A stretch of 64,000 bases of DNA from Serripes groenlandicus (GCA_031761405.1 JASEVX010000005.1:37990696-38054695); one strand, 5' to 3'. Numbered from the stretch's first letter, positions 1 to 11,970 are shown. The notes: generated by a model from the letters alone, not told the origin. Numbers and translations: made by a program.

Positions 1-910
1 CAGTACCAGACGTACTCATCTACTACAGAACGCCAGTACCAGACGTACTCATCTACTACAGAACGCCAGTACCAGACGTACTCATCTACTACAGAACGCC
101 GGGTACCAGACATACTCATCTACTACAGAACGCCAGTACCAGACGTACTCATCTACTACAGAACTCCAGTACCAGACGTACTCATCTACTACAGAACGCC
201 AGTACCAGACGTACTCATCTACTACAGAACGCCAGTATCAGACGTACTCATCTACTACAGAACTCCAGTACCAGACATACACATCTACTACAGAACGCCA
301 GTACCAGACGTACTCATCTACTACAGAACACCAGTATCAGACGTACTCATCTACTACAGAACGCCAGTACCAGACGTACTCATCTACTACAGAACTCCAG
401 TACCAGACATACTCATCTACTACAGAACGCCAGTAACAGACGTACTCATATACTAGAGAACGCCAGTATAAGACGTACTCATCTACTACAGAACGCCAGT
501 ATCAGACGTACTCATCTACTACAGAACGCCAGTACCAGACGTACTCATCTACTACAGAACTCCAGTACCAGACATACTCATCTACTACAGAACGCCAGTA
601 ACAGACGTACTCATCTCCTATAGAACGCTGGGTACCAGACATACTCATCTACTACAGAACGCCAGTACCAGACGTATTCATCTACTACAGAACGCCAGTA
701 CCAGACGTACTCATCTACTACAGAACGCCAGTAACAGACGTACTCATCTTCTACAGAACGCCGGGTACCAGACATACTCATCTACTACAGAACGCCAGTA
801 CCAGACGTACTAATATACTACAGAACGCCGGGTACCAGTTGTAATCATCTACTATAGACATCCGGATACCAGACATACTCATTTAGAACAGATCGCCGGG
901 TACAAGACTA
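1..910. repeat. Satellite array, 33-bp monomer
   Basis: About 27 head-to-tail copies of a 33-bp unit that reads roughly cagtaccagacgtactcatc followed by tactacagaacgc. Copies start at 1, 34 and 67, so the period is exactly 33. Variants recur (accagacata, gaactccag, gccgggtacc), and divergence rises in the last four copies before the array fades near 905. The array runs off the left edge, so its true length is unknown. No spacers of unrelated sequence separate the units, so this is a satellite and not a CRISPR. Confidence 0.97.
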
Positions 911-1124
911 ACCCATAAATTACTTCGAATGATCGCTGTACGTATTCTTACTTCTTTTATGTTTTGTCAGCTTCGTAATTATTTTATTTTAATATAAAAT
1001 GTGTGTAAAATGAAGAAGAAAAAAACCAGTGATAACAAAATTAAAAAAAAAAAGCTAAGCAGCAGTTCTGATTTGCTGATCCTGTTTATTTTGTTTATAT
1101 GTCAGGTCCGTTTCAGTAAGTGAT
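911..1124. other. AT-rich linker between two satellites
   Basis: About 210 bases of AT-rich single-copy-looking sequence between the 33-bp and the 34-bp arrays. It has A-tracts near 1018-1055. I see no gene or mobile-element end. Confidence 0.6.
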
Positions 1125-4062
1125 TCTAGTTAAACGATATATTCGAAATTTCCAAAGTTCGAATTAAACAATATATCCGAATATTCCAATGTTCGAGTTA
1201 AACGATATATCAGAATGTTTCAATATTCGATTTAAGCCATATATCCAAATCTTTCCATGTTCGAGTAAAACAATATATCCGAATATTCCAATGTTCGAGT
1301 TAAACGATATATCCGAATGTTTCAATATTCGAGTTAACCGATATATCCAAATCTTTCCATGTTCGAGTAAATCAATTTATCCGAATATTCCAATGTTCGA
1401 GTTAAACTATACATCCGAATCTTCCCATGTTTGAGTTTAACTATATATCCGAATCTTCCAATGTTTGAGTTAAACGAAATATCCGAATCTTTCTGTGTTC
1501 TATTTTAACTATATATTCGAATCTGTCATTATTCGAGTTAAACTATATATATCCGAATCTTCCCATGTTCGAATCAAACGAAAAATTCGAATCTTCACAT
1601 GTTCGAGTTAAACGATATATCCGAATCTATCAATGTTCGAGTTAAAATATATATCCGAATCTATCAATGTTCGAGATAAACGATAAATTCGAATCTTCCA
1701 ATGTTCGAGTTAACCCTTTCCCTCATATAGACGCTTTTTGACGCCTCTGCAGCAGACGGCTATTTGAAAACATAGTGACAAAAGAAGAAATTGCTCAAAA
1801 CGAGAAATTTCTCCTTATGCCACACTGTTTTCAACTTTTAGTCATAGGTTATCCATTCAATTATAGAGATTTTCTATTTTTTGACAAAATTTGGTCAAAG
1901 TCGTCTGCTGCAGAATTGTCGTATGAAGGAAAGGGTTAAACGAAATATTCGAATCTTCCCATGTTTGAGTTAAACGATATATCCGAATCTTCCCATGTTC
2001 GAGTTAAACAATATATCCGAATGTTCCCATGTTCAAGTTAAACGAAATATTCGAATCCTCCCATTTTCGAGTTAGGCAAGATATACGAATCTTTCCATGT
2101 TCGAGTTAAACGATATATTCAAATCTATCAATGTTCGAGTTAAACAATATATCCGAATCTTCATATTTTCGAGTTAAACGATATATCCGAATATTCCCAT
2201 GTTCGAGTTAAACAATATATCCGAATCTTCATATGTTCGAGTTAAATGATATATCCGAATCTTCATATGTTCGAGTTAGACAATATATCCGAATCTTCCC
2301 ATTTTCGAGTTAAACAAAATATCCGAATCTTCCCATGTTCGAGTTAAACGAAATATCCGACTATTCCAATGTTCTAGTTACATGATATATCCGAATATAA
2401 CAATGTTCGAGTTAAACGATATATCCGAATCTTCACATGTTCGAGTTAAACTATATATCCGAATCTATCAATGTTTGAGTTAAACGATCTTTCCGAATCT
2501 TCCCATGTTCGAGTTAAACAAAATATCCGGATTTTCCAATCTTCGAATTAAACTATATATCCGAATCTATCAATGTTCGAGTTAAACGATATATCCGAAT
2601 CTTCCCATGTTCGAGTTAACGATATATCCGAATCTTTCCGTGTTCGAGTTAAACGAAATATCCGAATGTTCCCATTTTCTAGTTAAACGATCAATCCGAA
2701 TCTTACCATGTTCGAGTTAAACGAAATATCCGAATATTCCAATGTTCGAGTTAAACGAAATATCCGAATATTCCCATGTTCTAGTTAAACGAAATATCCG
2801 AATATTCCCATGTTCTAGTTAAAAGATAAATCCGAATATTACCATGTTCGAGTTAAACGAAATATCCGAATATTACCATATTCGAGTTAAACGAAATATC
2901 CGAATATTCCCATGTTCTAGTTAAAAGATAAATCCGAATATTACCATGTTCGAGTTAAACGAAATATCCGAATATTACCATGTTCGAGTTAAACGAAATA
3001 TCCGAATATTCCCATGTTCGAGTTAAACGAAATATCCAAATATTCCCATGTTCGAGTTAAACGAAATATCCGAATCTTCCCATGTTCGAGTTAAACGATA
3101 TATCCGAATCTTCCCATGTTCGAGTTAAACTGTATATCCGAATCTATCAATGTTTGAGTTAAAATATATATCCGAATATATCAATGTTCGAGTTAAACGA
3201 TATATCCGAATATTCCGATGTTCTAGTTAAACGAAATATCTGAATATTCCTATGTTCTAGTTAAACGATATATCGGAATCTATCAATGTTCGAGGTAAAC
3301 GATATATCCGAATCTTCACTATTCGAGTAAAACGATATATCCTAATATTCCCGACTTCGAGTTAAACGATATATCTGAATCTTCCCATGTTCGAGTTAAA
3401 CGATATATCCGAATCTTCACATGTTCGAGTAAAACGATATATCCGAATATTCCCGACTTCGAGTTAAACGATATATCCGAATCTTCCCTTGTTCGAGTTA
3501 AATGATATATCCGAATCTTCCAATGTTTGAGTTAAAAGAAATATCCGAATCTTCACGTGTTCGAGTTAAACGATATATTCAAATCTTTCCGAGTTCGTGT
3601 TAAACGATATATCCGAATCTTCCCTTGTTCGAGTTAAATGATATATCCGAATCTTCCAATGTTTGAGTTAAACGATATATCCGAATCTTCACATGTTCGA
3701 GTAAAACGATATATCCGAATATTCCCGACTTCGAGTTAAACGATATATCCGAATGTTCCAATGTTCGAGTTAAACGATTTATCCGAATCTTTTCTTGTTC
3801 AAGTTAAACGATATATCCGAATCTTCCCATGTTTTTGTTGATCAATATATCCGAATACTCCATTGTTCGAGTTAAACGATATATCTGAATCTTCCCATGT
3901 TCGAATTGATCAATATATCCGAATACTTCATTGTTCGAGCTAGTAAAAGGATAAATTTGAATTTTCACAGGTTCGAGTTTAACGATAGATTCGAATTTTC
4001 ACATGTTCGAGTTTAACGATGAATTTGAATTTTCACTTGTTCGTGTTAAACGAAAAATTCGA
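1125..4062. repeat. Satellite array, 34-bp monomer
   Basis: Roughly 80 copies of a 34-bp unit reading about catgttcgagttaaacgata then tatccgaatcttcc. For example, units start at 3081 and 3115. The array is split once by a MITE at 1714-1935. Each monomer carries GTTAAAC, so each offers a TTAA target for piggyBac-type elements. Some sub-blocks repeat as larger units (2700-3000 has several nearly identical multi-monomer blocks), which suggests recent local amplification. The last four units are diverged (TTTGAATTTTCAC variants). The 81-residue open frame across 1189-1434 is only the repeat read in frame. Confidence 0.97.
1714..1935. mobile_element. piggyBac-type MITE, family A (intact copy)
   Basis: A 222-bp element with inverted ends CCCTTTCCCTCATA and, at the right, TATGAAGGAAAGGG. 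It is flanked on both sides by TTAA (1710-1713 and 1936-1939). It sits exactly in the TTAA of a 34-bp satellite monomer, so neighbouring monomers show the empty site. Subterminal CTGCAGCAGACG and CGTCTGCTGCAG form a second inverted pair, and the middle has a short hairpin (GAAATTGCTC / GAGAAATTTC, imperfect here). TTAA duplication with CCC ends is the piggyBac hallmark; no transposase is encoded. Confidence 0.93.
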
Positions 4063-4252
4063 ATTTAAAAGTTTAAATGAACTGTCGCCGTGATATAACT
4101 GAAATAATGTTGCTAACGGCGAGGATTCGCCAGCCATCTCACAAAGTCGCAGCTCTAGGTATCGCTAGATTCTGCTTTGATTTTGAGAGAGGAAAAAGAT
4201 GCATAAAACTAAATTATGTTTTTTTTTTCATGTAAACCATATTACCGCAAAA
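4063..4252. other. Linker with a SINE 3'-tail fragment
   Basis: Bases 4083-4122 match the 3' tail seen in other SINEs of this window (gtgatataactgaaataatg, then gaaagcggcg-like sequence). No tRNA-like head lies upstream, so this is a truncated copy. The rest of the stretch to 4252 shows nothing recognisable. Confidence 0.5.
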
Positions 4253-6813
4253 TCAGATGGGTTTGATTTGTTTGTTTGAATGGTGTTTTACTTTGCTTTC
4301 AACTAGGGATGGGAACGAATACTGAAAACGATATTCGAATATTCGTTTTACTTATTCGAATATATTCGAATATTCGAATATTCGTTTTTCGAATCAAAAA
4401 TCGGTATACGATTTCAGGTTTATCCGACTACTGGTACTTTTCCATTTCCTTTTTCAAATAAAAGCGATTTTACAAGTAAAAGTATAAGCTATTGTTTACG
4501 TATATATTGCATGTTTTCAACTGTACCTATACTCTCTTTCTTTCTCAACAGATATATTTGAATTTCAAGTTGATGTAAATCAAGAAAGAAAATCCCCTCA
4601 AAACGATAAACCTAATCGCAACATTTTCTGAGCAGTATATTTATTCAGGTGTCGCTTGTTTACCGAATTTGATATTTAACCGAATAAAATAATTAAAGAA
4701 ATAAGTATAGATCTTATTCATACAGAAAGCATAGGGAATTGGGTGATATTTCGTTTACTTTTTTTTTACCGATTTCGTCTAGTCAATTTAACCGCGTGTT
4801 AGAAGACATGGCGGACAATTCAATTTGTTTGCTGATGTGAATTTGATTTTTTAAAGATGTAATACAGAGGAAAGCTGCATACTTTTGAGACGTAATGCAA
4901 TGTTAAACAAATATGATTTTTTAAGTGTTGCATCAATAGCTGTCTATGTTGTAAACGTCGACTATGTTTTGGTTAAGCTGGGAGGGCTTAACGGAACTCA
5001 ACTTTCACTTTCGTAATGATATGCAGACTGTCACCGTATATACACTTTATACATGTGTGTGTTTTAATGTATTTTAAAACTACTTTAAATCTTTAAAGCG
5101 AAACACATTAATATAACCTACCATTATGTGTAAGGGAGTAGATTACTTAAAAGATTGAAATTGATGATAATGAAAATATAAATGTTCATGTTATTACCCT
5201 GGATGCGTATTAATATATAAATCTAAATTTAACGACATTGTGATTTAAGATCTGCTCAATAGATAGTCTTGAAATGTTTGCAAATGGTAGATAAACGGGA
5301 GCCTAAACTATATATCTTTTCGATAAAAATCTCTCGATCGAATATTAAATGAACTAAAAATAATCTTGTAACTGTTAAACTATTTTTTGCGAAACTTTCG
5401 TTTTAATTCGCATTAAGTTATATTATGTGTCATAGCATATGTATGTTATTGATATAAGCACGCAGGTAATACTATTCCCTGCTTTCTGCCGTCAATTTGA
5501 TCCGAATACCACTTTAAATCGTGATGGGGATTTCTTTAACCACACTATCATTGTCGCAAATACATATGTTTTGACCTCAAAAGCGATGTTATTATCTTAG
5601 CCGGTCACAAAGTCCCGAATATCTTTTTGTCCACTTTGAAGTGGGTGTCTTACAGTAAGTGTAAGAACGTCAACGTTTTTCCAGTCAAGTAGATGCTCCA
5701 GCATCTACCATACCTTTTATTAAGGTATTATTTTCTTGTCATAAGTAATTAAGTTCAAACTGTCAAGGTATCTGTTGAACAAATTAAATGCAAAACTGTG
5801 CCTTTTAATCTATTTTCTTTTAAAGAAACAATAAACTGTTCTGTCTCTTTATTGATTTTAATTAAGTTCAAACCGTTAGAAACATACGAATAACTTACGT
5901 ATAGATAAAAAAAATCTAACAATCACTTAGTCATATTCATTGCCAAACAGATCATGAGCAAGATATCTCAGCGCTGCGCAGAAGAAGTTCGACCAATTCC
6001 CACATTTGTTACAGAAGAGCTGACAAAACTTAGAGACAATGAATGGAATGAAAAAACACGACGCTCTTGGGTAATTTACTATTTTCTACTGGTCGTATGG
6101 TGCAAACGCATCAGAAAATCGTATATTAATGAACTATTTATGTCTACATAAGACAATGGGTCAAAACATCTTAAAAACATTAAAGAAGATGGGAACTGTA
6201 TCATGTATATATATATATAAAAACACACCCGTCTCAATAAATCATGAGTCTAAAGCAACAGGTATACATATTTACCTGTCAAATAATGACCCTCTAATTG
6301 TCCCTTCGATCCGCACTACCGACCAGCTAGGGATTAAATCGAGTCGACGTATCGGGAACAAACCGTAAAGACACAACAAACGACACATACACAATCTTTA
6401 TCACTTCACCCTTAATCATTATTAGCTCCAACTCGCGACCTCTGTCAGAAATTTACTAATAATGTTTGGTCATTTTTTGTTTATATCTTTAAAAAATCGT
6501 AAACTGAAAACGAATATTCTTATTCGAAAACAGTATTCGAATATTCGAATATTCGTTCCCATCCCTACTTTCAACAGTATTTCAGTCATATCAAAGCGAT
6601 TCCTGAATAAAATGTCCAGTACAGCTGGTAGGCTTATACTGACACCAGGGCGTCAGTCGCAATGCTGTCCCCGCAACCCTGTGCGCAAAGTAGGAAATCC
6701 ACCTCTACCAGGCTTGTAATTTGGTATGACCCGACCTAGGATCGGAACCGCGACTTCCCGCACCGAAAGCTGACGACCTACCCATCACACTGCCGATGCT
6801 GTCAGATGGGTTT
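4253..6813 (-). mobile_element. tRNA-derived SINE split by a hAT element
   Basis: A SINE of about 265 bp on the minus strand in two pieces, 6576-6801 (head and body) and 4265-4303 (tail). The 12-bp target duplication TCAGATGGGTTT is perfect at 4253-4264 and 6802-6813. Reading the minus strand, the head has a degenerate tRNA-like promoter with a B-box-like GGTTCCGATCC. The 3' part carries TGATATGACTGAAATACTGT then TGAAAGC, and it ends in CAAACAAACAAATC. The hAT element at 4304-6567 interrupts the tail and duplicates CTTTCAAC. The SINE therefore came first and the hAT second. Confidence 0.9.
4304..6567. mobile_element. Non-autonomous hAT-type transposon
   Basis: The element is 2264 bp. The ends are inverted repeats beginning TAGGGATGGGAACGAATA. 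Just inside both ends are runs of ATTCGAATATTCG, giving AT-rich palindromic subterminal arrays. An identical 8-bp target duplication, CTTTCAAC, flanks it at 4296-4303 and 6568-6575. The 8-bp duplication and TAGGG start are typical of the hAT superfamily. The interior shows no BED finger or hAT dimerisation domain; the longest frame (79 residues at 6129-6368) has no recognised motif. I infer a non-autonomous or internally replaced element that would need a transposase supplied elsewhere. Confidence 0.9.
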
Positions 6814-7099
6814 CTGTACTTTAAGGTCTTTAATTATTTTGTAAAACAGTACCCAATCGTAAAGGGATATAAAAATACACAAAACAACGGCGATACAAAC
6901 GGAGTTATCTTTCTTGACCTGTGTGGTTGATATCATGCATTGTGGTTTGATCCTTGGCTTTTGGTAAGAACTTGTTCAAGTGTACATTAAGGCTTAGTTA
7001 AATAAAATTTGGTAGAGAAAAAAACAATAAATTTCTATTTGAAAATATCGATATATTTGTATTATGTAACGTGAATAATAGTCGTTACCTTTCACAAAT
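6814..7099. other. Linker, nothing recognised
   Basis: AT-rich sequence between the SINE right flank and the next MITE. I see no coding, repeat or RNA signal. Confidence 0.5.
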
Positions 7100-7347
7100 C
7101 GAGGGCTTGGCGTGAAACGGTTGTAACTAAAAACCTATTTTGAAAACCCTGGTTTAGGGGCAATTTTGACCCCTTTGTAAACAATGCAAATTTAGGTGCC
7201 ATCGCTCAGAACGAGCAATGGCACCTAAATTTCCATTGTTTACCAAGTAAAATGAGTTAACGCTTATACATACTTTATTGCGAGGTGACTAACCTTGGTA
7301 AAAAAAAATACTAATTTAAGTTACAACCGTTTCACGCCAAGCCCCCG
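7100..7347. mobile_element. MITE, family D, with GGCTTGGCGTGAAACGG ends
   Basis: A 248-bp palindromic element. Inverted ends CGAGGGCTTGGCGTG... and ...CACGCCAAGCCCCCG match over about 30 bases with one mismatch, and both continue into AAACGGTTGTAACT. AAAT directly flanks both ends (7096-7099 and 7348-7351), a possible 4-bp target duplication. A second hairpin sits in the centre, with arms at about 7175-7207 and 7213-7246 around GGTGCCATCGCTC / GAGCAATGGCACC. No protein is encoded. The superfamily is uncertain. Confidence 0.85.
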
Positions 7348-7354
7348 AAATGCT

Positions 7355-7555
7355 GATGCAGTTCGACGCATCTGCAGCGGACGGCTATTTGAAAACTTTT
7401 TTTTTTTGCAAAAAGGAGAAATTGATCATATTTGGCACTTTTTCCTTTTGTCACAATGTAATCAACTCTTTTCAAAAATCCTAGTTCCATGTATAAAACA
7501 TTTTTTATTGATTTGCACATATTTTTAAGAGTCGTTTGCTGCAAATGTGTCGATA
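7355..7555. mobile_element. Family A MITE relic
   Basis: A degenerate copy of the TTAA-type MITE. It has GACGCATCTGCAGCGGACGG at the left, the central AGGAGAAATTG block and TTTTGTCACAATGT, then AGTCGTTTGCTGCAAATGTG at the right. The terminal CCCTTTCC ends and TTAA are lost. Short frames on both strands here (7295-7528, 7332-7601) are by-products. Confidence 0.75.
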
Positions 7556-7640
7556 AGTGACGACAGTGTTGCAGTGGTAGGGAGTCGGCCTCTCGTACCA
7601 AAGATACCGGGCTCGTTTTCAGTAATCAGCAGGTTCTGCC
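7556..7640 (+). repeat. tRNA-derived SINE head (fragment)
   Basis: The sequence reads GTTGCAGTGGTAGGGAGTCG then CCTCTCGTACCAAAGATACC then GGGCTCGTTTTC. It resembles the A-box and B-box layout of a tRNA-derived SINE, but the B box is degenerate and no clover-leaf closes. No 3' tail of the common SINE type follows, so it is a fragment. Confidence 0.5.
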
Positions 7641-9651
7641 TTTGGTGTTTTCGCCATAAACGGTGCGAGTATTGTTGCATCGAACGTGATTAATATAAGC
7701 TGAAAGCTCGTTTCGCTATATTTGTAAAATAAATAAGTTAAACATAAAACAGGTCTGGTTTGAATAAATGGTCTTTATTTGTTCTATAATAAGTATATAC
7801 TTATAACAACGGCTTTTTAAATTATCACTTATCAAGGTATTAGGTATACCGAATGCAGGTAGCTGTTTTATTATTCTGGCACGTGTCATTTGAAAATCAG
7901 AATCAATATGAATGGGAAATCAACACACATACAATGTCCAACCTCTATAGCTGTACTTTGCGTTACAAACAGAAGTACATTGCAGCAAAAATTGCACCTG
8001 CTTCGAAAAGTGGAAACTGGACAAAAAGTTAGCCTGGTTCTCTGCGTACTTTATATTCAAAAAGTGCCGTAACAAAGTCGTAGGGTCAAGTAATGCAAAC
8101 TGGACAGATATTTGCTTTTAAAACGACATGGGTCTTTGCCATTTTAGTTATGCTAAAGTTAACTCGGTGCACTGTCATAGTTTTGTCATCAGAAAATGAC
8201 AAATACTAACCAGTAGTATGCATCTATAATTATTTATTTGTGAAACACGCCTTGTTTGATTTTCGGGAAGCATACATTTGACATTAAAGAGAAGCAATTA
8301 GGGAACATTTAAGCTTTTATTCACATTTCATGTTTTCGTATGTTTGTACGCTAAAAGCTAAAAAGAAACTATACAAGAGAAAGTTGATGCAACGCATCAA
8401 TGTCGCCGGATATCCATAGTGCAGTTATGCTTAACACTAACATTATAGTAGTTGAATAAACAGTTATCAACTGAGGGGCATATTGGAACATCAGGGGTGG
8501 GGTCAAGTGAAAATGTATCATAACTTGCATTGTTTTGTCAACGAAGTGAATGATAATTGAAGCCTTTCATTGTTTATGATCAATCTCCATTCCAAAGTAG
8601 GTTGACCATACACACAACCAACTAATTATTGATCATAAACAGTAATGGAAATGAGTAATCTTGCCAATCATTAGTCTTAGTATGTATTCAGTGCTTTCAT
8701 TAAGGAATAATTATAAGATTTGTGAATTCCACATACACTTTTCAAGATGTTTGTCAGAATATTTGAATTTTATTATTTTTCAATAAAACCACAAAACAGA
8801 CAATTTAGGAGTTGCATGCAATAGCACGTCATTTTACCTTTCCTCTTTTAAAGTCAACAGTGGACACCTTTGCAGCAATCTACTTTTAAAACAATGAGAT
8901 AAGGGTTAAATCGCTGAAGACATGAGTTTTCTCTTTTTCTCAAAATGATATTAGCTTAGCATCCTAATTATATCATACTTTAACAAATGTTGAAATGTAG
9001 TCCAATATTTATAACTTAGACCACCTTCGAAATATAATATCAACTAAACAGTTAAATCTCATTGTAATTGTTGTATAATTTAAACTTAATTTCGAACATA
9101 AACTTAGCCAATTTTAATTCTTTCCTTCCTTTTTTATAATGAAAACAACAAACTACTCATGTTTTAAAATTATATTATGATGAGCGCCTTTGTTTCAATG
9201 ATGCATAACAATATGCAGATCGGAAGCAATGTGCCTTTAGGGAATTAAATGACACATTTAAAATTGTCAAGGACGAAATAATTGTGTACGAAAGACCCGT
9301 TTCTTTCTTATTCGCAGAGGTTTACGTCGTTCTTGAAACTCTCTTTGTAGGCAGAGAGTGTTCGTTCAAAGTCATGTTTCCATTAAAACCAGTTTTTATC
9401 TCGGTTTGTTCTTTTCTTCATTTGTTTCGAACCAAATAAACATTTTAAATCACCTATAATTAACTATTTGTAAGTGAGTGTAAAGAGCGGCTCTCTGCAA
9501 AGGAGATTGATCTACGCAGTTGGTATTCGCGAGTCACGCAGGTGCGCGTAAGTAAACAAATTAGACTGCGACGTAAAGGTTTGTAGTTATCGACTTTTGA
9601 TTACATGTAGTAGTGTAAAATAAAGTATACCAGTCTAGCTAATAGGGACTG
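7641..9651. other. 2-kb stretch without recognisable genes
   Basis: Mostly AT-rich unique-looking sequence. Two small items stand out. A short inverted repeat (cattgtttatgatcaat / attgatcataaacagtaatg) spans 8568-8648. A 40-base block around 8380-8420 (AGAGAAAGTTGATGCAACGC) recurs inverted at about 16398-16437. The longest open frame is 60 residues with no motif. Confidence 0.55.
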
Positions 9652-9893
9652 TTTTGTCTTCGTAAATAAAACAAAAAAACATAAATGCGAGTCAAAATAA
9701 AGAAACTGAAAATACCTAAAACATCGGAATATTGTTTCATTTTAGATGTGTCATTACTTAGTGTTTTTAAACAAACACAATTGTAATATGTTCAAGACAT
9801 CTAAATGTGTTTCTTTCTAATAATAATCCCCCCTCCCATGTGATTTCAGAAAACCTATTAAAAATAGAAGTCGCGGGCTTCTGCCCGGCGACT
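9652..9893 (+). repeat. Long inverted repeat, left arm
   Basis: About 240 bases that match the reverse complement of 13224-13462 at an estimated 80-85% identity. Landmarks in order are TTTGTCTTCGTAAATAA, GCGAGTCAAAATAAAGAAAC, TTAGTGTTTTTAAACAAACA, CTCCCATGT, and the small hairpin CGGGCTTCTGCCCG at the inner edge. The two arms face each other 3.3 kb apart. A shorter piece of the inner edge (GCTTCTACCGGCGACTAGTA) recurs at 43757-43777. It is probably a dispersed repeat present in two orientations rather than one element with long ends. Confidence 0.8.
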
Positions 9894-9894
9894 A

Positions 9895-10205
9895 ATAAAA
9901 ATGTCACGGAAGTCTCTGTTATGCTCAAGAAAATGTATTTCTATGTTTCTATGTATTTTATGTACAAATAAACTATATAGCAATGTCATTGACGTCTCTG
10001 TTTGTATGGTGTGCTAAAAAATGTATTTCTATGTTTCTAAGTATGTTGTGTACAAACAAACTATATCGAAATGTCACGAATGTCTTTATTTGTATGGTAT
10101 GCTCAAGAAGATTTATTCTATGTTTCTATGTATTTTGTGTACAAATAAACTATATAGAAACGTCACTGACGACTTTCTTTGTATGGAGTGCTCAAGAAAG
10201 TGCAT
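9895..10205. repeat. 88-bp tandem repeat, about 3.5 copies
   Basis: Units starting near 9901, 9983, 10071 and 10160 share ATGTCACNGANGTCT, TGCTCAAGAAAATGTATTTC, TATGTTTCTATGTATTTTGT and GTACAAATAAACTATAT. The first copy lacks a few bases. The 132-residue open frame at 10021-10419 is this repeat read in frame, not a gene. It begins right at the inner edge of the inverted-repeat arm. Confidence 0.9.
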
Positions 10206-10261
10206 TCATATGTGTATTAGTGAAACTACATTGAAATTGTCTAACTCATATACTAGAGAAC

Positions 10262-10330
10262 ATATATATGGCGATACATTACGCAGAATCAATAGTGTTG
10301 GTTTTCTCGAGGAACGGCTCATATTCATGT
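10262..10330. mobile_element. Family B MITE, 3'-end fragment
   Basis: GATACATTACGCAGAATC then GTGTTGGTTTTCTCGAGGAA then CGGCTCATAT matches the right end of the family B MITE found whole at 39741, 40131 and 62888. The left half is missing. Confidence 0.75.
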
Positions 10331-11031
10331 GGACTGTGTGCATTCAAGCTCAATTGAGTGTAATGCACAAGAACAATAATGCTGGCGCGCCTATTATTCG
10401 AGTTGTCAGAAGATTGTAATCATTCCAATATGCCTATTTTTAGAGTTATCTCTTTGTTTCATGTTTTCTTGTTCAGCAAATATCTCGCTTATTCTCAAAT
10501 GTATTAATATCAGACTTAATGTGTTAATAGCTTGTGATCAGCAGATGTACAGGTGTAAAGTGCACATTGACTATAATTATAGCATGCGTGTTCATCCCAT
10601 TGTTTGTACCTTTCTGACCATTTTGATACACCCGATGATAAAAGGGCCGTACTATGGTAACACCTGCGAATGAATTGTATCCACATGTATTCGATCTTCA
10701 CAAATATGGAATAAAATTATGTAAGAGACAAACATGTATTAATGCAATGAAGTTATGTGTCTGGCATATTCAATGAATATAGTTGAAAATGTTTTGGTAA
10801 GAGCGGAAATTGGTAATTATGGGCTATTTCTACATTTACAGTAATATTTGAGACGTTTTCATGAATGAATTGTACTGAACAACAACAATTTCTATGTCTA
10901 ATCTTCGTCTCCCTTTACACAATATTCGCCTTTGGTGCGGTTTTAAATATGGAAACTCGTACCCAACACTGACTAGAAGAACATGAAGAAGTTCAATTCG
11001 GCTTTTGTCGCCTGTAATTTTCTTATCTTAA
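10331..11031. other. Linker without recognised features
   Basis: Single-copy-looking sequence. Short frames of 61-70 residues on both strands show no motif. Confidence 0.5.
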
Positions 11032-11190
11032 CCCTTTCCCACTTGCAGACGCTTTCTGACGCAGCTAAAGAAGACGATTTGGAAACATTGTGACAAAAAA
11101 CGAAATTGTCTCAATAGTTTCAACCTTATTCAATAATTGTACTTTCGTTTATAAAGTTTCCATATGTTTGCCGATAAGTTTTCAAATTGA
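11032..11190. mobile_element. Family A MITE, 5' half
   Basis: TTAA at 11028-11031 is followed by CCCTTTCCCACTTGCAGACG then CTTTCTGACGCAGC, AAGAAGACGATTTGG, and the TTGTGACAAAA block. The copy degrades after about 11190 and has no matching right end with TTAA. Confidence 0.8.
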
Positions 11191-11689
11191 CTACTGCTAA
11201 TGGTTAATATGAATCGCCTTCCTCTCAGTGGCATTCTCAGTGGCATAATACAACTTAGTTGTAAAGGATGTGCATGTAATGTAATTCAGAAAAAATATCA
11301 ACATTCGCATCCGCGCAATAAGATCATGATCTAATCGTCTTACTATCTAGACTTACAAGCCTCACGAGAACGGTTATGACCAAACACTAACTATAAACGT
11401 AGGTTTTATTATTGTAAATTATATTTATGTCAATATATCCGAAGGTCGGATTTTGCGTGCCGTGAAACTTGTATTAACAAAACCCGTCATGAGCAAGTTT
11501 TCCATTTGTCAAATGTTTTCATCTCTATTCCATAATTGATCTTTAAATCTTTGATATGTTTCTGTATTATATGTAGACGTTTTGAATGCTACGGATATAT
11601 CATATGTTGGTAAGGGGGGTTAAAGAAAAAGGAAAAAGATGAGCGCTTGTTAGCTGATCGTGTAATGATCTTATCAAGTTAACCCCTTT
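11191..11689. other. Linker without recognised features
   Basis: No coding or RNA signal seen. There is weak similarity to family A MITE interiors near 11150-11200 only. Confidence 0.45.
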
Positions 11690-11970
11690 CCAACAAACAC
11701 CAAGCAGACGACATTTAAAACACTTTGTCAATGATTATTTTCAGCCCTGTCTCCATTTGCCATAATGCGCTTTCTGACCCCTTAGCAGCAGAAGAGTTGT
11801 GAAAACAGTGTGGCCGTCCGCCACAATGTTGTCTACTTTATTCAATAGCACATAGTGCTAAAGAATGGAATTACACTTGTTTTTTCCTCCTCTTGACTTT
11901 TCTTTAGAAGAACCTTTTTTGTAATCTGTTCGTGTCTTTCCAAACAGATGTTTTACCTGCAGCGAGTTAA
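11690..11970. mobile_element. Family A MITE relics, two overlapping pieces
   Basis: GTTAACCCCTTTCCAACAAA followed by AAGCAGACGACATTT marks one left end. GCTTTCTGACCCCTTAGCAG then CAGAAGAGTTGTG at about 11775 begins a second interior. Both are heavily diverged. Confidence 0.6.

Noticed and set aside
1..4062. Regular short repeats that could suggest a CRISPR array
   Set aside because: Units are directly adjacent with no unrelated spacers, and the surrounding DNA is animal. They are satellites.
4808..4840. A short frame starting MADNSIC inside the hAT element
   Set aside because: It stops after about ten codons and has no continuation or splice signal that I can support.
10021..10419. A 132-residue open frame
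   Set aside because: Its first half is the 88-bp tandem repeat and its second half runs into a family B MITE fragment; no domain is seen.
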